DNA of 64,000 bases from Yponomeuta sedellus. Its lineage: Eukaryota; Arthropoda; Insecta; Lepidoptera; Yponomeutidae. The stretch covers positions 17,997,693 to 18,061,692 of the forward strand of contig OW203743.1 in assembly GCA_934045075.1 (NCBI GenBank), written 5' to 3'. Positions 59,868 to 64,000 of the stretch are shown here, piece by piece. A program made the translations under genes and the position numbers. Each line of letters opens with the position of its first letter. Position 1 is the stretch's first letter. Below the pieces are notes generated by a model, which had not been told where the DNA came from, ran no database searches, and saw only the letters and a program-made list of their open reading frames with translations.

Positions 59868-62270
59868 CTACGCTTGGGCGGTGTCCATCTCCTGCGTTGG
59901 CACTCGGGGTGCTACAGGTGGCTGGCTACTGTTGCCGCCACCTGTTTTCCCACGGCCTCCTCGGCCGCCCTTTTTTGGGGCTCCCGCCGAACACCCCTTG
60001 GCGCCCAGGCGGTGGGCAGATGCCACCCCTTTTGCCGCGCACACTGGGCAGTGGGCTTCAGCCACGCACCCCGCGGACTTGTGGCCGGGTTGACCGCAGC
60101 GGAAACACAGTCCGCTGCGATCCGCGGTGCACGCGCACTTCGCCCCGACGTGGCCCGGCTCGAGACAGCGGAAGCAACGCTGTTGCCTGGGCGCGAGGAG
60201 GGTGGCTCGGACTTGAGTCCACCCCACGGTTAGGCGACGGCCGTCCGTTATCTTTCGTGCAGCCGTGATGGGGCACTTAACCCACACGGCTCCCTCGCGC
60301 CCAGGAGGCCGGGCAAGCGCACCCACCTTTACATTGGTGGCGGTGCAGTCTCCGACCTCCGCCACCATCGCCGCCACCCTTTCCGGCGTGACCGCCTCAC
60401 TCAGGCCGGTGATGCGCATCTCCACGCACCTTTCCGGCCTGGCGACGCGGACTTCATCTCCAAGGGCCTCCCTCAACCGCTCGGCGAGAGCGTCCGCCTT
60501 TTTGCTCTTCTCGGCCCCGGCCACCTCGAGGATTTTGCCCCCCGTGGCCGCCGTCCGGAACCGCAGACCGTCGATCCCGAGGCCCTTTAGGTCAATCGAC
60601 CTTTCGGCCTCGGTCAAGACGGCCGCGTAGGTCACGCCCCTCTCCACGGCCTCACTCTGTAAAGTGAGGACCACGGCGGCGCTGCGGGGTGCGCGGAGCC
60701 TCTTTTTCCTCTTTTTCGAGGCCGGAGAAGGGGCTTTTGTCGTCTTTGCTGGCGCCGGCGTCCTCTTCGGGCGCCCAGCCACCACATTCCACGCCTCCAT
60801 CGTGCGTGGCTGGGGCTGTGGAGGAGAGGAGGTCGGGGGGCACTCACGCCGAGCGGCCAGCGCCTCCACTGCTGCAGCGCTTCTCCTCCTCCGTCTCACT
60901 CCAACCCCAGCACTCCCGCCCGCGCCGTTGGCGTCAGCCAGGGGTACGGCGGGACCGGAGGCGGGTGTCTCAGTGCGGCGAGCGCCGGTCGAAGCAGCCG
61001 CGGGGCGGGCAGGAGGCCCTCTCGGTCGGGGGACCACCGGAACCGCCGCATCGGGGCGGACGGGGGGACCGGTTTGACTCGCGGAGGGGCCAGCAGGGCG
61101 GAGAGCGGCACGGCGGGCGTCGGCCGCCAGCGGCGGACGCAGTCGCGGCTCCGGCAGCAGGCGGTCCGCAATTCCATCCAGGCGAGCGTCGACCATGAAG
61201 AGGATTTCATCCCTCGTCATGGCGGGAGTGGCGCTCGCCTGGATTTTCTTCATCCCCTCCATCTCCGCGCGGAGGGCCCTCAGCTCGCCCTGGAGTCGGA
61301 CGACCTCGTCCGACTCGGTACGGGCTTTAAGCTCCCGCGCGCTCTCCAAAATGGAGTTGGCGGCGGTCCTGAGACTTTGCACGCACTGGCCCTTTAGTCT
61401 CGACGACTTCTGGGCCACCGCATGTATCGTCCGGACCGCCTCCTCGATGGAGCTGGTCAGCTGCTCAGCCCGGAGGTCGTGAGCAGCCAACAACGGCATC
61501 GACGGTACAGCTGGTTGCGGTGAGGGGGGTGGAGAGTCCCGCATGAAGCAGGCTCTCCTCGCCTCTCGTTCCTGGCGCTCCTCCAGCTCCTCCTCAGCCT
61601 GGAGCTCCAGCTCCCGCTCTCTGGCCTCCTGGAGCTCGGCCTTGGCCTTGGCGAGCCCTACATATTGTCCCGTAGTCGGGGGGCGGCCGCGACCACGTTT
61701 GCTAGCAGCCGCAGCAGTCGGACTTTCACTCCGGCTGGGCATGCCGTCGCTCTCAACGTCCGACTCGGCGAGGCGCTTGCGCCAGAGTCGGCTGGGCGAG
61801 GGAGTGGGAGAGCGCGAGCTTACCTCCATGAGGGTACCCGTGCTGCCGCTGTCAGTCTCCGACAGCTGCAGCATGCTCCCCAGGTCGCAGCGCGGCAACC
61901 GCACCGATACCTCTCTGAGGACAACCGGGGATGGACTCCCGGGTCTCAGGTTACAGGCACCGCCCAACTTTGCCTGAAGCGCAGAGCCGGACCCACCGTC
62001 CGGAGCCGCCCTGACAAGGGCAGCCCCAGACCCGCCCGGATCCGCCCTGAAAAGGGCAGCGTCAGGGCCGTCCGGAGCCGCCCCAACAAGGGCAACCCCA
62101 GACCCATCCGAAGCCGCCCTGACAAGGGCAGCATCGGACTCGTCTTGTTGTAGAAAGCACTTGGTGCCCCTCCCGTATACTACGGGGCAGCTCTCCGCCG
62201 CAGCGGAGAGGTGGGATTCCCCCTTTCGGGGACCCACCCGGGAAGCAGTATCCTTATCTGTATTTGACAT
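59868..62270 (-). CDS. Family A ORF1 (copy 3)
   Basis: 800 residues. N-terminal RVGPRKGESHLSA and CPVVYGRG, then 12-residue repeats (AALVRAASDGSG type) with RNA hairpins at about 62000-62130, a coiled-coil candidate (KAKAELQEARERELE) and three C-terminal knuckles. The central linker (Pro/Ala-rich) diverges strongly from copy 1, while the gag and zinc regions are well kept. Intact, with the start ATG in the same context as copy 1. Confidence 0.9.
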   Translation of the reverse strand: MSNTDKDTASRVGPRKGESHLSAAAESCPVVYGRGTKCFLQQDESDAALVRAASDGSGVALVGAAPDGPDAALFRADPGGSGAALVRAAPDGGSGSALQAKLGGACNLRPGSPSPVVLREVSVRLPRCDLGSMLQLSETDSGSTGTLMEVSSRSPTPSPSRLWRKRLAESDVESDGMPSRSESPTAAAASKRGRGRPPTTGQYVGLAKAKAELQEARERELELQAEEELEERQEREARRACFMRDSPPPSPQPAVPSMPLLAAHDLRAEQLTSSIEEAVRTIHAVAQKSSRLKGQCVQSLRTAANSILESARELKARTESDEVVRLQGELRALRAEMEGMKKIQASATPAMTRDEILFMVDARLDGIADRLLPEPRLRPPLAADARRAALRPAGPSASQTGPPVRPDAAVPVVPRPRGPPARPAAASTGARRTETPASGPAVPLADANGAGGSAGVGVRRRRRSAAAVEALAARRECPPTSSPPQPQPRTMEAWNVVAGRPKRTPAPAKTTKAPSPASKKRKKRLRAPRSAAVVLTLQSEAVERGVTYAAVLTEAERSIDLKGLGIDGLRFRTAATGGKILEVAGAEKSKKADALAERLREALGDEVRVARPERCVEMRITGLSEAVTPERVAAMVAEVGDCTATNVKVGALARPPGREGAVWVKCPITAARKITDGRRLTVGWTQVRATLLAPRQQRCFRCLEPGHVGAKCACTADRSGLCFRCGQPGHKSAGCVAEAHCPVCAAKGVASAHRLGAKGCSAGAPKKGGRGGRGKTGGGNSSQPPVAPRVPTQEMDTAQA

Positions 62271-62715
62271 AATGCTTTGCGCTCCTTAGGGTGGAGCGCA
62301 AACCCGTCAGAACACGCCCGCTCTACGGCGGACGGATAAAGACGCCCTCACGACTGGTCACCCACCAGCCATGCATCCCATCGCCGGGCGTCTAAGCTTG
62401 GGATTGGGGATTTTTATAGAGGTTTTCTCCTCGCAGCCCGAAGACCCCCGGTCCCACTCAATGTGAGATTACGGGTTTTGCCGACGGTGGCAGAAGCCTG
62501 CCCGGTAGCTGCGCAGGCGCGACCACCGAGCCCGCCGACAGGTGCGGAGCCCAAGTTGGACTCCGCCGGACGTCCAGCAGCAGATTGCCACTGGACTTCC
62601 CCCCCGACTGGTTTTGGTCCGCGCCGGCCGAAGCCGGTACCCCCCATATCTGGAGGGCGTTCCCCTATCCGCCACCTGGGGACGCGTCCGATGGGAGACC
62701 AGAAACTCCACACGG
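62271..62715 (-). promoter_or_regulatory. 5' UTR of family A copy 3
   Basis: Aligns with 14608-15053 and with the family B 5' UTR on the opposite strand. Starts one base shorter than copy 1 (CCGTGTGG). Confidence 0.7.
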
Positions 62716-62750
62716 AGGTTAGGTTAGGTTAGGTTAGGTTAGGTTAGGTT

Positions 62751-62753
<3 letters not shown>
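62716..62753. repeat. Telomeric repeat tract
   Basis: Seven to eight perfect units. Confidence 0.95.
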
Positions 62754-62810
<57 letters not shown>

Positions 62811-62815
62811 CGTGG
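62754..62815 (-). mobile_element. Poly(A)-only insertion (extreme truncation)
   Basis: About 57 T residues followed only by CGTGG before the telomere repeat resumes. It looks like a minus-strand insertion that copied the tail and about five bases. No family here ends CACG before poly(A); the 5' terminus of the RNase H LINE does read CCACG on its own strand, but five bases are too few to assign it. Confidence 0.6.
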
Positions 62816-63039
62816 GTTAGGTTAGGTTAGGTTAGGTTAGGTTAGGTTAGGTTAGGTTAGGTTAGGTTAGGTTAGGTTAGGTTAGGTTAGGTTAGGTTAG
62901 GTTAGGTTAGGTTAGGTTAGGTTAGGTTAGGTTAGGTTAGGTTAGGTTAGGTTAGGTTAGGTTAGGTTAGGTTAGGTTAGGTTAGGTTAGGTTAGGTTAG
63001 GTTAGGTTAGGTTAGGTTAGGTTAGGTTAGGTTAGGTTG
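62816..63039. repeat. Longest telomeric repeat array, about 45 perfect units
   Basis: Uninterrupted GGTTA units with no variant seen, in contrast to the one-to-nine-unit tracts between other elements. Confidence 0.97.
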
Positions 63040-64000
63040 GATTGCCCTGGAGGGCAATCAGGGCGGCACTGGCTTACCACCAGTTGCCTCCGTACCTGCG
63101 GTCCGTTGTGGCAGCTTACCTGCGGGACAGAAGCATCGAGTACCTGGGTCAGGACGGGACTGTCCACCGGAGGGAGGTCTTCTGCGGCGTTCCTCAGGGG
63201 TCCGTTCTGGGGCCCCTCTTGTGGAATCTGGCGTACGACGCGGTCCTTAGAATCCTCCTCCCCAACGACGTGCGTGTGGTCTGCTATGCGGACGACACGC
63301 TGGTGTTGGCGGAGGGCGCTGACTTCGGGGAGACCACGCGGCTGGCCGAGCTCGGAGTGGCGTGCGTCGTACGCAAGATCAGGGAGCTTGGACTCGAGGT
63401 GGCCCCGCACAAGACCGAGGCTATGTGGTTCCACAACCTTCCGCGAGGTGTGGAGCCACCAAGCTTGTCGGTGAGCGTGGGCAGTACGAGGGTACAGATC
63501 GGTCGGTACCTAAAGTACCTGGGCGTCATCCTAGATGGTCGGTGGGATTTCGTCGAGCATTTCGACCGTTTGGTTCCCCGGATCGATAGGGTAGCGGGTG
63601 CTCTGCACCGTATCCTGCCCAATCTCGGGGGACCAAATGAGAGCGTTCGCCGCCTTTATGCAGGGGTCGTGCGGTCCATAGCCCTTTACGGAGCGCCCCT
63701 GTGGGCTGAAAGACTGTCCAGCGATCCACGCTGCAGAGGGAAGCTAAAGAGTGTGCAGCGCCGAATGGCAATCAGGGTTGCGCGCGGGTATCGCACGATA
63801 TCCTTTGAGGCGGCGACGATCTTGGCGCGGTTTACGCCCCTTGACTTACTGGCGAATATGGACGCGAGGGTGTACCACCGACTACGCGACATTCGCCAGG
63901 GGGGCGAAAACCCGCCGCCCAGGGAGGTCGGAATGCTCCGACTCCACGAACATCGCCAAGCGTGGCGCGAGTGGCAGGAGCGGCTCAGAGAGCCAAGAAG
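63040..64000 (+). mobile_element. Element E: 5'-truncated LINE, continues past window
   Basis: A plus-strand, D-like R1-clade element truncated inside the reverse transcriptase at the edge of the long telomere tract. Its 3' end is outside the window. Confidence 0.88.
63042..64000 (+). pseudogene. Element E ORF2: reverse transcriptase fragment
   Basis: Frame 63042-63998 has no stop over 319 codons. It starts LPWRAIRAALAYHQLPP, which matches the segment after SLDIVNAFNS in element D, then has CGVPQGSVLGPLLWN, CYADDTLVLAEG, LKYLGVILDGRW, LHRILPNLGGPNESVRRLY and RVARGYRTISFEAA. All upstream RT blocks, the endonuclease and ORF1 are missing. Closest relative in the window is D ORF2, but clearly a different family member. 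Confidence 0.88.

Larger units (their letters stand above)
56226..62715 (-). mobile_element. Family A LINE, copy 3: full-length, both ORFs open
   Basis: Poly(T) 56226-56295 (70 nt), 3' UTR 56296-56714 (terminal fold 56301-56409), ORF2 56715-59867, ORF1 59868-62270, 5' UTR 62271-62715. The 5' end joins AGGTTAGG. ORF2 is closer to copies 1 and 2 than is the N-terminal part of ORF1, which differs visibly in repeats and linkers. Confidence 0.92.

Noticed and set aside
62816..63039. CRISPR-like or satellite array
   Set aside because: The period is five bases with no spacers; it is the arthropod telomere repeat.

Overview
The window holds no recognisable host gene. It is a chromosome-end or subtelomeric array from an arthropod, most likely an insect. 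Short tracts of the pentanucleotide telomere repeat, always read as GGTTAGG on the + strand, separate head-to-tail and opposed non-LTR retrotransposons (LINEs). These have the make-up of R1-clade, telomere-specific elements such as Bombyx TRAS and SART: a gag-like ORF1 with three CCHC knuckles, and an ORF2 with an APE-type endonuclease, a reverse transcriptase (YADD) and a C-terminal CCHC. The species cannot be fixed from the sequence. Since the G-rich strand runs 5'->3' toward the terminus, the chromosome end should lie to the right.

Layout. 1-808: short non-coding retroposon (-). 837-6516: AT-richer LINE with an RNase H domain (-, ORF2 frameshifted). 6521-8473: two short retroposons (-). 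8492-15053: full-length, open LINE 'family A' (-). 15067-16953: two short retroposons (-). 16999-17947: related short element 'F' (+). 17961-19011: short retroposon (-). 19048-27689: 'family B' (+), with ORF2 broken by a 2,380-bp tandem duplication. 27700-45721: three head-to-tail copies of 'family C' (+), two full-length and open, the third 5'-truncated. 45746-48730: 5'-truncated 'family D' (+). 48748-50870: two short retroposons (-). 50899-55377: 5'-truncated family A. 55381-56207: short retroposon (-). 56226-62715: full-length family A (-). 62754-62815: a poly(A)-only insertion. 62816-63039: the longest perfect telomere tract, about 45 units. 63040-64000: truncated D-like element 'E' (+) running off the window.

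How the parts fit. There are two target-strand classes. Minus-strand elements (A, the short retroposons, the RNase H LINE) have poly(T) on their left. Plus-strand elements (B, C, D, F) have poly(A) followed by GGTTAGG. In each class the autonomous LINEs probably supply the enzyme, and the short elements (A-like tails on -, F on +) look like non-autonomous followers.

The most interesting signal is RNA. All nine short retroposons and F begin, exactly at the telomere junction, with a sequence that folds as an HDV-like self-cleaving ribozyme (P1, P2, P3, P4 and a CNRA catalytic motif). Families A/short, B, C, D and F share one 3'-terminal fold, a closing stem around three hairpins abutting poly(A), supported by many compensatory changes. 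Families A and B, though inserted on opposite strands, share their 5' UTR and ORF1 start, and F shares its body with the minus-strand short elements, so parts have been exchanged between the two strand classes.
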